Shown piece by piece: positions 52,148 through 61,687 of a DNA stretch of 64,000 bases. Every line of letters begins with the position of its first letter. The first letter of the stretch is position 1. A program made the position numbers and the translations under genes. Origin of the DNA: Rhynchopus sp. YZ270_cl-10 (taxonomy: Eukaryota > Euglenozoa > Diplonemea > Diplonemida > Diplonemidae); contig OZ037870.1 of assembly GCA_964035575.1 (NCBI GenBank), forward strand, positions 682,001 to 746,000, written 5' to 3'. The notes beneath the pieces were generated by a model. It was not told the DNA's origin. It ran no database searches and was given only the letters and a program-made list of their open reading frames with translations.

Positions 52148-52474
52148 CTGCACTGCACTGTACAGGGGGTGCCGTCCTGGCCCCTGCTGTTGTATCGTTT
52201 AGGCAAACTCCACTTTTTTTGGCCAGGATGGCATAGTTTGTATTCGAGCAATCCTCAGCGTCCATTTATGCCCTCAAGGCAAGGGTTTTTTTTTTTTTTT
52301 TTTAAACCTTGGGTACATTTAGTGCACCCTATACCTTCTATTCAGTAGAATAGTTAGTATATGAAACAACCTTTCATTTTTAAAGATGCGTGCGTTCCAT
52401 GAAGCGCATTGATCTTCCATGGTGTTTTAGCCCAGCGTGTTCCAACGTGATAACGATAGTGGTAAACGATGTAT

Positions 52475-52545
52475 GTGCACGAGAGGTACATTCATCTTGC
52501 ACGTTTCTTTTTTAAATGCTTAGGTTCATCTTACCAACTTTTTGT
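52475..52545 (+). repeat. Two adjacent family A variants
   Basis: GCACGAGAGGTACATTCATC with TTGCACGTTTC, then ATGCTTAGGTTCATCTTACC with AACTTTTT. The first resembles 26955-26998. Confidence 0.6.
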
Positions 52546-53523
52546 TGTTGTTTCTGTTCTGCCCGATATCTCCAGTTGTTGGTAGATGTAGGTTATGCAT
52601 ATTTTTTTGTTGACCAAATGCCTGCAGTTCATCGTTTGTATGGTGGGGGTTTGCACCTTTTCAACTTTTCTTTGTGCATTCTCGCTTGTTCACATTCGCA
52701 TCGTTCCGTGCGTGTTTTTTGAGGCTATCTTGATATCTGTCCGGGAAAGAATGAAAACGCGTTTTAACGTCATTATTTCTATGATATCCCCTCCCGACGT
52801 ATCTCCTCTCCAGTACCTTCATACCCTGCCTTCTTGATTTTCAGTTATTTGCAGTGTGCACAGAGGTGATGTTGAACTCTTCAACGTTTTTCTAAAGGTT
52901 TTTTTTTAGATATCTTTTTTTTTTTTGTAAAAAAGGGTGTTCGTCTTGGCCTGTATGTCATTTTGTCTTCCTGTCCATAAACAATCCAACATTTTCTTGG
53001 GTGATTTCAGAGCGGTTTTCTTCCTTTCCAGGTACTCTTGGTTGGGGAGGAGAGTTGCTTGTTTGGCAAATTTCCACTTTTTTTTCTTAACCCTCTCCCA
53101 CTGATCGAAAAAAAATGCTTCTGATGAAGTGACGGCGTTGAATGGGGTATGGGAGGGGGAGAGGGGGAAAGAATTCTACAGCAAAAAACAAAAATGGGGA
53201 GCAATGCAAAAAATTCCAATAAGGGAAACGAGGAGGGGGATGGCAACGTTGTGTGTCCTTTCCTTTGTCCATTTCCTTCTTACCATTCCTGCCTTCCCCT
53301 CCCCTGCTTCCAGATTAAAGGAGGGAGGGGGTGGGTGGCAATCAAGTCTTTCAAAAGATCATCAACACAGCTGCAACCACATCGAGACACATACCCATGA
53401 ACGAAAAAAAACGAAAAAGAAATGCCCTTATTTTGTGATAAAATACCCCCCCCCCCCTCCCTTTCTGGTTGGGGCGATTATATTGCTTACAACCTCCCTC
53501 GTAACCGTGTGCATGCCAATGAA

Positions 53524-53610
53524 GTGCTCTCTGGGGGTTTCGATAACCCGCGGAGAACCAGTCCCTGCGTCGATGAACGGTGAGGTGTTTGCACTTTCAG
53601 CTTTTCTTTT
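53524..53610 (+). repeat. Stem-loop repeat family B, complete copy
   Basis: CTCTCTGGGGGTTTCGATAACC, CGCGGAGAACCAGTCCCTGC, GTGAGGTGTTTGCACTTTC, AGCTTTTCTTTTC. It is followed 30 bp later by an acceptor-like TCATTTTTCCAG at 53642, so it may lie in an intron of the following gene. Confidence 0.8.
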
Positions 53611-53677
53611 CTCTTTTTTTTCCAACCTCATCATTTTTCCAGGCCATGGGAGAAAACATTTTTCTGTGACAGATAAA

Positions 53678-55411
53678 ATGATCGACCCACCTTCTGTTGT
53701 TACCCCTGGGGGTAGTGTGGGGTCTGGATCGCGCAATGCACTGGTCGAGGTGCTGCAGAATACACAAAATTTGATTTCAGCGCTGCGGGCACAGCAGGCA
53801 ATGAAGAAGGGGCGGAGTAGGGAGAACAGTGTGCAGGGGAGGGGGCGGTCTGCCTCGGTGAGCACGACACGGTCGGTGCGTTCTACTGGGACGGAGACGG
53901 AGGAGGCGGAACACAATACACAGCATCAACAGCACACAGCAGACCACCACCACCACCACACCGAAAGAGAAAGCCACACCCACACCACCCGCCGCAGCCG
54001 CTCAACCCGCAGCTACGACCGCAATCTCGTTGACTCCCCAGCAACCTCACGCCCCTCCACCCCATTGCTCGCACACTACCAGGAGCCCCGCCAAGAACAC
54101 CACCAAGCCGTGGTTCGCGTCACCACAAAGCGTTATACCACAGATGCCGGCACCACTGTCGAGGAGGTGATAGAAGAGCGCGTCGTGCACCCAGCGCCAA
54201 GCAGCGTTCCCAGCACCCCTGGCAACCCGCATTTCGAGAGCAGAACGCCCCCTGCAGGCACGGCACTGCTCTCCCCGGCGACAGACCTTTTTTCAGACAC
54301 ACTCCCGCAGTTCACGCATAGTGAGGACAACGGAGAGGAAGAGTACCTTCCAGACCCATTGAAGGGGAGTGCACAGGGGCAGAACGTTGCACACCAGGCA
54401 CAACCAGAGCCGTATCACCCGGTGCGGAGTATGCTGCAACAACGTGAGGTTGTGACGCAGACGGAGGTCAGACCGGAGGAGGAGGGGGAGAGGGAGAGGG
54501 AGGCTGAGGCTGTGCGGAGGGCATCGTTTCGCTCTCCAGAGGCGTTGCGTGCGGAGGAGGAGCGTGCGCGTGGTGCCTGGCACAGCACTGCCGCGCCGTC
54601 CTCTGCTGCAGCACTGCGTGGCGTGGTGTCCGACTTCGCGAAGGTCGCAGAGGCTGCAGGACACTCCGCTCCCGCCCCTGCCACAACCGGGCACGTCCTC
54701 TACGGGATGTCCCAGGAAAACTTTGAAAGCACGACCCAAAGCGACAAAAAGTACGTCGACATGAAACGGCACTACATCAACTATTTGGCGGAGTCTGCCT
54801 TAGGAAGGAGCCCGGATCTGCCGGATCTGTGTTCCCACAAACCCAAGGAGATAGCAGACAAGACAGACGACCGTGAGGCAAGCGGCCCACCCCGCTCTAC
54901 GTCCGCCTCTTCTGGCACCTCCTCAGCCTGCGACAGCTACGACTCCGTCAAAGTCTACAAAGAAAACCAACGGCAGTTCACAGGCAGTCTCCTTGACCTA
55001 CACGCCTCACAGCAGGGCTACGGACGGTGCTGCACCCTAGCCGAGGAACGAGTAGAAGACGAACTGCGGAACATCGACCGCCAGCTTGGTGCGATCAAAT
55101 CCCGTGATGGTCCGCCAATGGTCATGCCGGCCAACCCACCTAAATCATATCTCGAACTCTTCAGAAGGTGGGAGCTGTGCCACGCTATTCACCCGCAGCC
55201 AGCGCCGCGGAGGGTCGAGAAGTCGTTTTCAGTGGGACTGCGCATCAGAGAAGCATCAACGTCACAGTGGTCGTGCGAAAGTGAAGTTGCGCACGAGCTT
55301 GCAACCGACTATCCTTCCCTTCTCGGCATTGCCTCCACAGGAAGGAGAAAGAAGGGTTCTTCTCGCTCCTCACCGCAACATAGGCAGATTTCACCGAAAC
55401 GGAGGCGTTGA
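53678..55411 (+). CDS. Large disordered protein of unknown function
   Basis: The start MIDPPSVVTPGGS at 53678 gives 577 residues. The frame is open farther upstream, but that part includes a family B repeat and a pyrimidine tract ending in CCAG at 53642, so it is probably spacer or an intron; a small 5' exon cannot be excluded. The protein is rich in Ser, Arg, Thr, Glu and His, with a (His)5 run (DHHHHHTERESHTHTTRR), an Arg/Ser region near residue 50 and a helical charged segment (RPEEEGEREREAEAVRRASF). Conserved-looking patches occur late (HVLYGMSQENFE, MKRHYINYLAES, KSYLELFRRWELC) and may be protein-binding motifs. No known domain is recognised. The Lys/Arg-rich C-terminus (KRRR) suggests a nuclear or cytoskeletal role, but this is weak. 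Confidence 0.65.
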   Translation: MIDPPSVVTPGGSVGSGSRNALVEVLQNTQNLISALRAQQAMKKGRSRENSVQGRGRSASVSTTRSVRSTGTETEEAEHNTQHQQHTADHHHHHTERESHTHTTRRSRSTRSYDRNLVDSPATSRPSTPLLAHYQEPRQEHHQAVVRVTTKRYTTDAGTTVEEVIEERVVHPAPSSVPSTPGNPHFESRTPPAGTALLSPATDLFSDTLPQFTHSEDNGEEEYLPDPLKGSAQGQNVAHQAQPEPYHPVRSMLQQREVVTQTEVRPEEEGEREREAEAVRRASFRSPEALRAEEERARGAWHSTAAPSSAAALRGVVSDFAKVAEAAGHSAPAPATTGHVLYGMSQENFESTTQSDKKYVDMKRHYINYLAESALGRSPDLPDLCSHKPKEIADKTDDREASGPPRSTSASSGTSSACDSYDSVKVYKENQRQFTGSLLDLHASQQGYGRCCTLAEERVEDELRNIDRQLGAIKSRDGPPMVMPANPPKSYLELFRRWELCHAIHPQPAPRRVEKSFSVGLRIREASTSQWSCESEVAHELATDYPSLLGIASTGRRKKGSSRSSPQHRQISPKRRR

Positions 55412-55430
55412 GAGAAAACAAAAGGTTTAA

Positions 55431-55532
55431 TGGAGCACACTCCAGGGTGGCTACACTAATACAAAGTTTTCACAAAAAAAAACGGGAAAATGGAGCTCTA
55501 TAGTGGCTACACCAAGTTTTCAAAAAAAAAAA
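55431..55532 (+). repeat. Two tandem family C copies
   Basis: GGAGCACACTCCAGGGTGGC, TACACTAATACAAAGTTTTC and an A-run, then GGAGCTCTATAGTGGCTAC, ACCAAGTTTTC and a second A-run. The first is the empty-site counterpart of the interrupted copy at 8975-9815. Confidence 0.8.
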
Positions 55533-55656
55533 GCAACCTTTGGACAGTGAAGACAGTCTTGTATAGTGCGATGATGGAATCTAATATTATCAAAATATGT
55601 TTGAAATATTGGGTTGAATAAATGAAAACCGAAGATGTGCTCCATTTTTTTAAAAA

Positions 55657-55700
55657 AGGTGGCTAAGCATGAGAGGCTTAGGTTCATCTTAAATGCCTTT
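55657..55700 (+). repeat. Stem-loop repeat family A, consensus-like
   Basis: AGGTGGCTAAGCATGAGAGG, CTTAGGTTCATCTTAAATGCC and a T-run. The CTAAGC/GCTTAG stem is perfect, with a 7-base loop ATGAGAG. Confidence 0.85.
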
Positions 55701-56009
55701 TTTTTTTTTGGATCGCAAAGTCCCTATTCAGGGATAAGCGATGTTGTCAATATAAAAGAAGAAGAAGAAAAAAACCACTTCCCCTCTCCAACATTAATGG
55801 GTATTTTCTTTGGTGCCTGAGCATGCTATATAGCTTATGCTCATTACCAAACTTTTCTCTCTTTTTTTCTTCTTCTTTCGCAAACCCTACATTCCCCCAT
55901 TCCCCATTCCCCAAGACACTTTAGTATAGATGGAGAAAATACGATGTTTCTCCCTTATTTTCGAAAAACAAGAAAGAAAGGACCCCCTGTATTACTTATC
56001 CCATTTCTT

Positions 56010-56800
56010 TCATCGATATTGAGCAAATCGAAAATTCGGACCAGAGTCCTTTCCCTCTGCAGATGAGCAGACTCTAGGAAATGCACCCCTCAGTGCAGTG
56101 AGGAGACCATCAACACAGACGTGCATCACGCCACAGCCGATTTCCCCCAACTCTTGTATAGAATTCGTGATGTACGTGACCACACATTTCATGCTCTTCA
56201 TGTCTGCACCGGGACTGTTCTTCATGTAGAACGTGGCCTAGGTGCTAGCAAAATGATGTTAAAAGTAGATCGTTTTTGAACATTTTTGAAAGCCGTCATG
56301 CATAAGGGTCAGTCCGTAGTGCAGTCGGTCCTTTTGCACCCGTTCGTTCGTGGTGTCATGGCCTGCGTCAATTCACCCCAGTCTTTTCCTGTCTGGAGGG
56401 CTGTACTGGAGCTGTGGGGGTAGGCGGTGAAGGGTGGAAATCAGCTCGTGAAAACTCCTTGAATCTATCGTCGAAAACCGCCTTAGGGGACCCCCGCAGA
56501 GAGCCGTCATCGAGGTACCACAAAGTCCCATCCAGGCCTGGGTGCCCCTTCAGCTCTAGCGCCATCTGGTGGATGGTCAGGGAGAAGAGAAGCGGGCCCA
56601 AAGGATCTCCTTGTTGAGCTCCGCGCTGTGACCTTATGGTATCTCCATAAAACAGGCTAGAGTGCTCCATGTACCGTTTTCAAAAAATAAGTCGCTGACG
56701 GCGTCGTCGGCATTCTGTGTGGTGGTGGGGCGGGACAGGTACCTTCTGATGTCGGCGATGCCAAGCCCCTCGTTCTGCCGAGTGTTGCGCTTCTTGATCG
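56010..56800 (-). mobile_element. Reverse-transcriptase relic (retroelement fossil)
   Basis: On the minus strand, 56368-56670 encodes reverse-transcriptase core motifs: QRGAQQGDPLGPLLFSLTIH, then WYLDDGSL with the catalytic Asp-Asp pair. The arrangement is that of non-LTR (LINE-like) polymerases, though the exact clade cannot be set by eye. Only a small part of a full polymerase remains, and flanking minus-strand protein-like stretches (for example at 56010-56225) may belong to it. It is a broken fossil and lies within family D sequence. D and this element may have been one unit. Confidence 0.75.
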
Positions 56801-57766
56801 CAGCCTCCGCTGAGAATACTCTCCTTCATCTCAAGGAGAGCCATCGTGTCGTCGTCTTCTGGCGCGCACTCTGCCCTAGTGTGAGCATGCCGAGTTCCTG
56901 CGAGAGACATCCTTTTCCTTTCCCTTTCCTCTTTTCTGAGAGTGATTTTGTTGTTGTGAGTTTTTGGCGCATGATCGACACTTTGACGAACGACGTCCCG
57001 CAACACTGCAGACTGCAGGACATCTTGACGCCCGCTAATCACGGGAATCATGGAGACACATACGTTCGCCGTCTGAGCCACTCACACAACTCACAACAGA
57101 AGACACCTGCAGCCTCAGTCCTCTCTTTTCCCTTCGGATGATGATAGTTTATTTTTTTTCAACACACACAATGGAAATGAAGCTTCGGCTCACGATATTA
57201 CTTTAGAGCTCTGACATAATAGTGTGTTTGTTTTGTCAGCAGTGCATCGGCACACCTCTGTTCTTGACCACCGCCGTTTCAACCGCTTGATGACATCTTC
57301 CGTGACTCACAGCGGCGGGGTTGTGTGGGAGAGATTCTGAGAACACTTTTTTTCACCTGAAAACAGCCACATCACAGTGATGCAATATAGTTTAATTAAC
57401 CAACCTAGTCGGGCACCTCGTAACTGTCCGCTGATGACAACTTTTCCTCCATCTGGAGCCTGAGTACATTTTCTTGAGGAGCACCGTGTTCTGTGCGGTT
57501 CATGATGACTACACATCAAACAAGCATACCGTAATCGTAAAAATTGTGGACCGTAAAAATGTTCCAGTTTGCCAAAAAACCCCAAAAAGTTCCAGAATTT
57601 TTACGGTCCAACATTTTTTTGGGGGGTTTTTTTGTGTTAGCAGTTTTTGGTTTTTTGGTTTTTTTTTTTCCCCCTTTTCACAGGGTTTCCGCCAGGATTG
57701 GGGTTTCAGAAATTGGGGTGTACCATGAAAACGACCCCCAAAAAAATTTTTTTTCTCCCCGAAAAA

Positions 57767-57835
57767 GCGGTCGTCGCGCGCTTCGCGCGCGCCTCCCTGG
57801 CAGACACAGGTAGAGAGGCGAAGCGTGCGGGGGGT
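57767..57835 (+). repeat. Repeat family E inside the TA element
   Basis: GCGGTCGTCGCGCGCTTCGC, then GCGCGCCTCCCTGG, CAGACACAGG and GAGAGGCGAAGCG. It matches 15366-15430. Confidence 0.75.
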
Positions 57836-58094
57836 GCAGACTTTCCGCGCTGAAGAATCCGATGAAGAAGTCTTCGAAAAAAAAAAAAAAATCCCAAAAA
57901 AAAAACTTTTTCCAGTGAAGAATTCTTCATTGGAAAAAAATAAAAATAAATTCCCGAAAAAAAAAAAAATTCCCCCACATAAGCCACTGAGAGTGACCAG
58001 AACTGGCCTCATGAACAAAGTGACCCCGTCACAGCCAGAACGCGACTCAATTGATCAAACGCCGAAGGAAAAGGAAACATGCAGCATGGCGAAA

Positions 58095-58927
58095 GAAAAA
58101 AGTAGCGTACCGTGCGCCTGCGGCGCAAGTTTCCCATGACATTGTTTGGCTGTAAAAATGTGCAATTTTATGCGCAATTTTTTGAAATGATGCGTACCGT
58201 GGCTTCGCCAGGAGCCTTGATGCTATGGCCACCGTTTCTTTTTGTACACGTACTGAGGTTACTGATAATTCGTGTGTCTGGTGCAAATATCAATCAAGTT
58301 GAACTCCTCAGTCGGATACCCGAGGAATTCTCTCATTCCGGGTCGGGCTCGACCGCGCTTTTTTATTTTATTTTTTGGAAATCTCAGGGACTGCGCTGGG
58401 ACGCGTTTTTTGGGCCAGAACTCTAGTTTCTCCGCCGGAGGCCCCGAACTTGCGTTAAATTCCGGCGCGCTACGCGCGCCGGGCTCGGGACGTATTTACC
58501 TTTTATGTACAAAATCACGATTCTTCATCAAAAATCGTACCCAATGAAGGAGCGCGGAAACACTGGGGGGGTGCTACAAAAAATTTTTTTGGGAAGGGTT
58601 GAAAGGGCGGAAGGGGAGGCGCGAGATACGCTCACTACCGGTTGAGGTGTCACTTCCACTGGGCTGCAGAAGGGCGGTCTTTGGTAGAGGTGGTTCGTTT
58701 GGAGGTCGGGGGTGGAAGCTCAACAAGGTAAGGTGTCTTGTGAGAGGGTGATGGTATTTGCTTTTTTCATTGCATGGCGCTACACAGTGATTACAGTGCT
58801 GCCGTTGGAACATGTAATATAAAGTGAATGCACTCGTCGCTTGCACCGAAGCCTCCTTTAGTTTAGAATATAGCAACATCAAATAACTAGCAACACAGCG
58901 CCGCAGGCGCACGGTACGCTACTTTTT
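58095..58927. mobile_element. Nested fold-back element with GCGCCGCAGGCGCACGGTAC ends
   Basis: The left end AAAAAGTAGCGTACCGTGCG, then CCTGCGGCGC, is mirrored at the right by GCGCCGCAGGCGCACGGTAC, then GCTACTTTTTT. The match is about 29 of 29 bases. The left 150 bp are a reverse copy of family F at 300-465. It is about 830 bp and sits wholly within the TA element, so it either inserted later or is carried as internal cargo. No protein is seen. Confidence 0.75.
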
Positions 58928-58992
58928 TCTCTTTTTTTTCTAGATTTTACCCCCCTTTTCTTCCACTTCTTTTGAAACGCTCTGCACGGTGG

Positions 58993-59135
58993 CCCCCGTG
59001 GTCACATGACCACGGGGGGTCATCTACAACCTCTAAAAACCCATTTTTCTCGGGGTGTACTTTGGTACACCCCGAATCCCTGTAAAAATCCAAATTTTTC
59101 CGGGAAAAATATTGGGGTGTACCAAAGTACACCCC
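58993..59135. repeat. Cluster of three strong hairpins
   Basis: CCCCGTGGTCA-CA-TGACCACGGGG (58993-59018), CGGGGTGTAC-TTTG-GTACACCCCG (59051-59074) and GGGGTGTAC-CAAA-GTACACCCC (59114-59135). The second and third are reverse complements of each other, so they can also pair together. They form part of the right arm of the TA element. Confidence 0.85.
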
Positions 59136-59620
59136 GGTACCCCCTGGCGGAAACCCTGTTTTCCACCCGCCCATCCGAGCGGGTGGATTTTTTTTCCCCC
59201 CCGATGAAACCAAAAACCGCTAAGTACTCGGCAGGCCAAAACCACATCTGGATCGTAATATATCTGGACCGTAAAAATGTTCCAGTTTTCCAAAAAACCG
59301 AAAAAGTTCCAGAATTTTTACGGTCCAAGTATTATACGGTCCAAAATTTTTACGGTCCACAATTTTTACGATTACGGTATATCCGACAGCTCAGCTGTGT
59401 GAAGATGCAACCAGCGTTGACCCGCTTTTATCTGAATCACAAACAAGGCACCTTGCCTCGACCCTCAGACCCTCTGCAGATGAGCAGACTCAATAACAAA
59501 GGGATCCACATTGTTCCTAGTGTACATCCCACTGCTGCGACCCCACTACCTCACCATCTCACCACATCCAAATCTCACCACCCACAGAGTTCTTAGTTTC
59601 TTCACCTGTAAAAACAAAAA

Positions 59621-61687
59621 ATGAAGTTGCAACTCCTGCTGTGCACAACAGCAGCACTGTTTGCGTCATGCACTGCACACAAGGTCGCAGTGTGTTCATC
59701 CACAGCTGCTTCACAGCCGGGAACTGTTACGTTCTGGTTTGGGACGTACGACCATGGGTCCAGCGCAGTCCTGGGTAGCGGCCACATCAAGGCACCTACG
59801 GGAGTGGTCACGACTGCGTCGTTTGCGAACAAGTGTGTTGTTGCGTCCGAGCCATCGTCAGCTGGGATGACGGTGTCTGACCTGGCAGAGACCATTGAGG
59901 ACAACTGCATGAGCGAGACAGTGACAGGCTCGCAGGGGCAGACCCTGCACGCCTACCCCGCAGACAGCACCCTCACATGCTATGATGCAGGCAGCGTCGA
60001 GCTCTACGCAGTCGGGCGCACCGGTTCCGATGAACCGCACTTGTGTCTCACACAGGGACGCAGCGTGGCGAACATTGCGACGTGGTTCCCCGTGGTTGTG
60101 GAGAAGGCTGTGTCGGGCTCGTACGAGGTGTGGACCACAAACACGGGAGACGTGCTGGACCCCGGTCTCGGGGTGGACCTGCCCGACCCGTGCTCGATGG
60201 ACGACAACCGCCACTTCTTCCTGCCGCTGAGTGTCGCTGCGGGGAGCGCAATGTGCACAACACAGCCCAACGTGCCTGCGAACATCGTGCCGGGGTCGCT
60301 TCAGCAGTGCAACGGGGCGGTGTACGACATCGCTGTGGGGATGCAGTGCAATGTACAGTGCCAGCCAGGCTTCATGCCTGTGGGAGACCTTGTGTGTGAG
60401 GAGAACCCAAACAACAGCTCCCTTGCAGACTGGTCCACGTCGTTTTCCTGTGTGTCGCAGACCTGTGCCCTGCCGGACACTGGGAACAACGCAGCCATCT
60501 CGAACCTTATTGTCGGTGTGTCGCTGCCGTGCACACGCTTCACGCCTGCTGGCGCAGAGTGCGAGTTTGTCTGCCTGGCGCCGTCGGGTCTGGTCGGTGT
60601 CGGGCACATTGCCTGCGACGGGATGGGTGCCTGGCAGCCCGGCTCCAACTACTCAGGGTGTGTGCTGCCCACGAGCGCACCACCTGCATCTACACCAGTC
60701 CCAGACACACCTGCACCCACACAGTGCACTGCCCCAGACACGGCACCGCTTGCGTGTGAGGCGACGGCGTCACACCAGTGTGCATGGCGTGTGGTGCAGT
60801 CTGGCCGCCTCCTGGCTGTTGGGTTCTCTGCAGACGGGAGCCGTGTTGCAACAGGGAGCGACGACGGGGTGCGTGTGTACGACAGCACGACTGGAGTGCA
60901 GGTGGCGAAGCTGGCGTGTGCGGACTTTGCGTCGTACGACGTGACGTTTTCGAGTGACGGAGCACGTGTTGCTGTGGGTGGTGCCGGTGGGCGTGTTGTT
61001 GTGTGCGACGCTGTGACGGGCGCACTCGAGGTGACGCTGATGGACATGAGTGCAGCAGGGAGTGTGCCGGTGCGTCGTGTGCGCTTCACGGCCGACGCAC
61101 GCTTCCTTGTTGTGAGCGGTGGTGGGAGCGACATGCGCACACGTGTGTTTGACGTGATGTCTGGCTCGCTGGAGCCGGAGATTGTGATCCACAAGCACGC
61201 ACGCGAGGTGGCGTTCTCTGCAGACGGAGCACTGCTGGCCACGTCGTGGGGCACGGAGGTGGACGAGGTTGTGACAGTGTGGCGTGTGCGGAACGGTGCC
61301 AAGGTGGCGGAGCTGCCGTCGCACTTTGCACGTGTGACTGCACTGTCGTTCTCTGCGTCTGGCGACGAGCTGCTGCGTGGGATGGACGACGGGACGGTGC
61401 GTGTGAGCAAGTGGGCCGGCGGGGTTGTGGGCGAGGGTGCGGTGACGGAGCGCCTTGAGCTTGAGACTCGGACAAAGACTGTGTTTGACGCTCGCCACTC
61501 GCCAAACGGGGCACTGTTTGCCTCTGTCGGGGAGGGAGACGTGACGGTGTGGCGTGCGGCTGGGAGTGTGGCACACCAGCTCTATGGGCACACGCGTGCA
61601 GGGCTCCCGCGTCTCGCGTTCTCACCTGACAGCACACGCCTCGCCACAGTGAGCCACGACGGCACTCTGCTCCTGTGGGACCTGTGA
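59621..61687 (+). CDS. Secreted protein with cysteine-rich modules and C-terminal WD40 repeats
   Basis: 688 residues, no intron. A signal peptide (MKLQLLLCTTAALFASCTA) directs it to the secretory route. Residues about 20-220 contain cysteines without a known pattern. Residues about 225-350 contain two modules that resemble sushi/CCP domains: a G-x-x-C-x-x-x-C motif (GMQCNVQCQPGFMPVGDLVC; AGAECEFVCLAPSGLVGVG) and a Trp near each end. A Pro/Thr hinge (PTSAPPASTPVPDTPAPT) follows. Residues about 395-688 are WD40 repeats (VGFSADGSRVATGSDDGVRVYD, VTFSSDGARVAVGG, LAFSPDSTRLATVSHDGTLLLWDL, each split here for length only by the family core). WD40 propellers are normally intracellular, so a secreted one is unusual. 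No C-terminal anchor is visible. Function unknown; perhaps surface recognition. Confidence 0.85.
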   Translation: MKLQLLLCTTAALFASCTAHKVAVCSSTAASQPGTVTFWFGTYDHGSSAVLGSGHIKAPTGVVTTASFANKCVVASEPSSAGMTVSDLAETIEDNCMSETVTGSQGQTLHAYPADSTLTCYDAGSVELYAVGRTGSDEPHLCLTQGRSVANIATWFPVVVEKAVSGSYEVWTTNTGDVLDPGLGVDLPDPCSMDDNRHFFLPLSVAAGSAMCTTQPNVPANIVPGSLQQCNGAVYDIAVGMQCNVQCQPGFMPVGDLVCEENPNNSSLADWSTSFSCVSQTCALPDTGNNAAISNLIVGVSLPCTRFTPAGAECEFVCLAPSGLVGVGHIACDGMGAWQPGSNYSGCVLPTSAPPASTPVPDTPAPTQCTAPDTAPLACEATASHQCAWRVVQSGRLLAVGFSADGSRVATGSDDGVRVYDSTTGVQVAKLACADFASYDVTFSSDGARVAVGGAGGRVVVCDAVTGALEVTLMDMSAAGSVPVRRVRFTADARFLVVSGGGSDMRTRVFDVMSGSLEPEIVIHKHAREVAFSADGALLATSWGTEVDEVVTVWRVRNGAKVAELPSHFARVTALSFSASGDELLRGMDDGTVRVSKWAGGVVGEGAVTERLELETRTKTVFDARHSPNGALFASVGEGDVTVWRAAGSVAHQLYGHTRAGLPRLAFSPDSTRLATVSHDGTLLLWDL

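Larger units (their letters stand above)
50861..53677. other. Gene-free spacer
   Basis: Holds family A at 51204 and 52112, an A variant pair at 52475-52545, family B at 51867 and 53524, and many T-runs. The frame open from 53129 crosses repeat B and is not coding until 53678 at the earliest. I see no other gene. Confidence 0.5.
55412..56052. other. Spacer with repeats C and A
   Basis: Two family C copies directly after the stop codon, one family A copy, then AT-rich DNA. No gene. Confidence 0.5.
57529..59377. mobile_element. TA-flanked inverted-repeat element inserted in repeat D
   Basis: The ends are perfect inverted repeats for about 32 bp (CCGTAATCGTAAAAATTG, then TGGACCGTAAAAAT), with further subterminal GGACCGTAAAAAT words in both orientations. 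TA flanks both sides (57527-57528 and 59378-59379), and removal restores the D sequence exactly with one TA, so this is a true insertion with a TA duplication, as in Tc1/mariner-like DNA transposons. 1849 bp, with no transposase frame. Inside are family E (57767-57835), a nested fold-back (58095-58927), a GGCGCGCTACGCGCGCC palindrome (about 58463) and three strong hairpins at 58993-59135. Confidence 0.88.
56053..59491 (+). repeat. Dispersed repeat family D, copy 4, split by other elements
   Basis: A short R piece (56053-56094), retroelement-like sequence (56095-56883), then R (56884-57107), I (57108-57487) and R (57488-57528). R resumes at 59378 after the TA element and runs to 59491. The rejoined sequence around the TA element equals the uninterrupted copy 1 (CAAGCATATATCCGACAGC). 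The gene at 59621 starts 130 bp farther on. Confidence 0.85.

Noticed and set aside
53129-53677. N-terminal 183 residues of the frame that continues into the gene at 53678
   Set aside because: The stretch includes a family B repeat, C- and T-runs and an acceptor-like site, so it is spacer or intron rather than protein.
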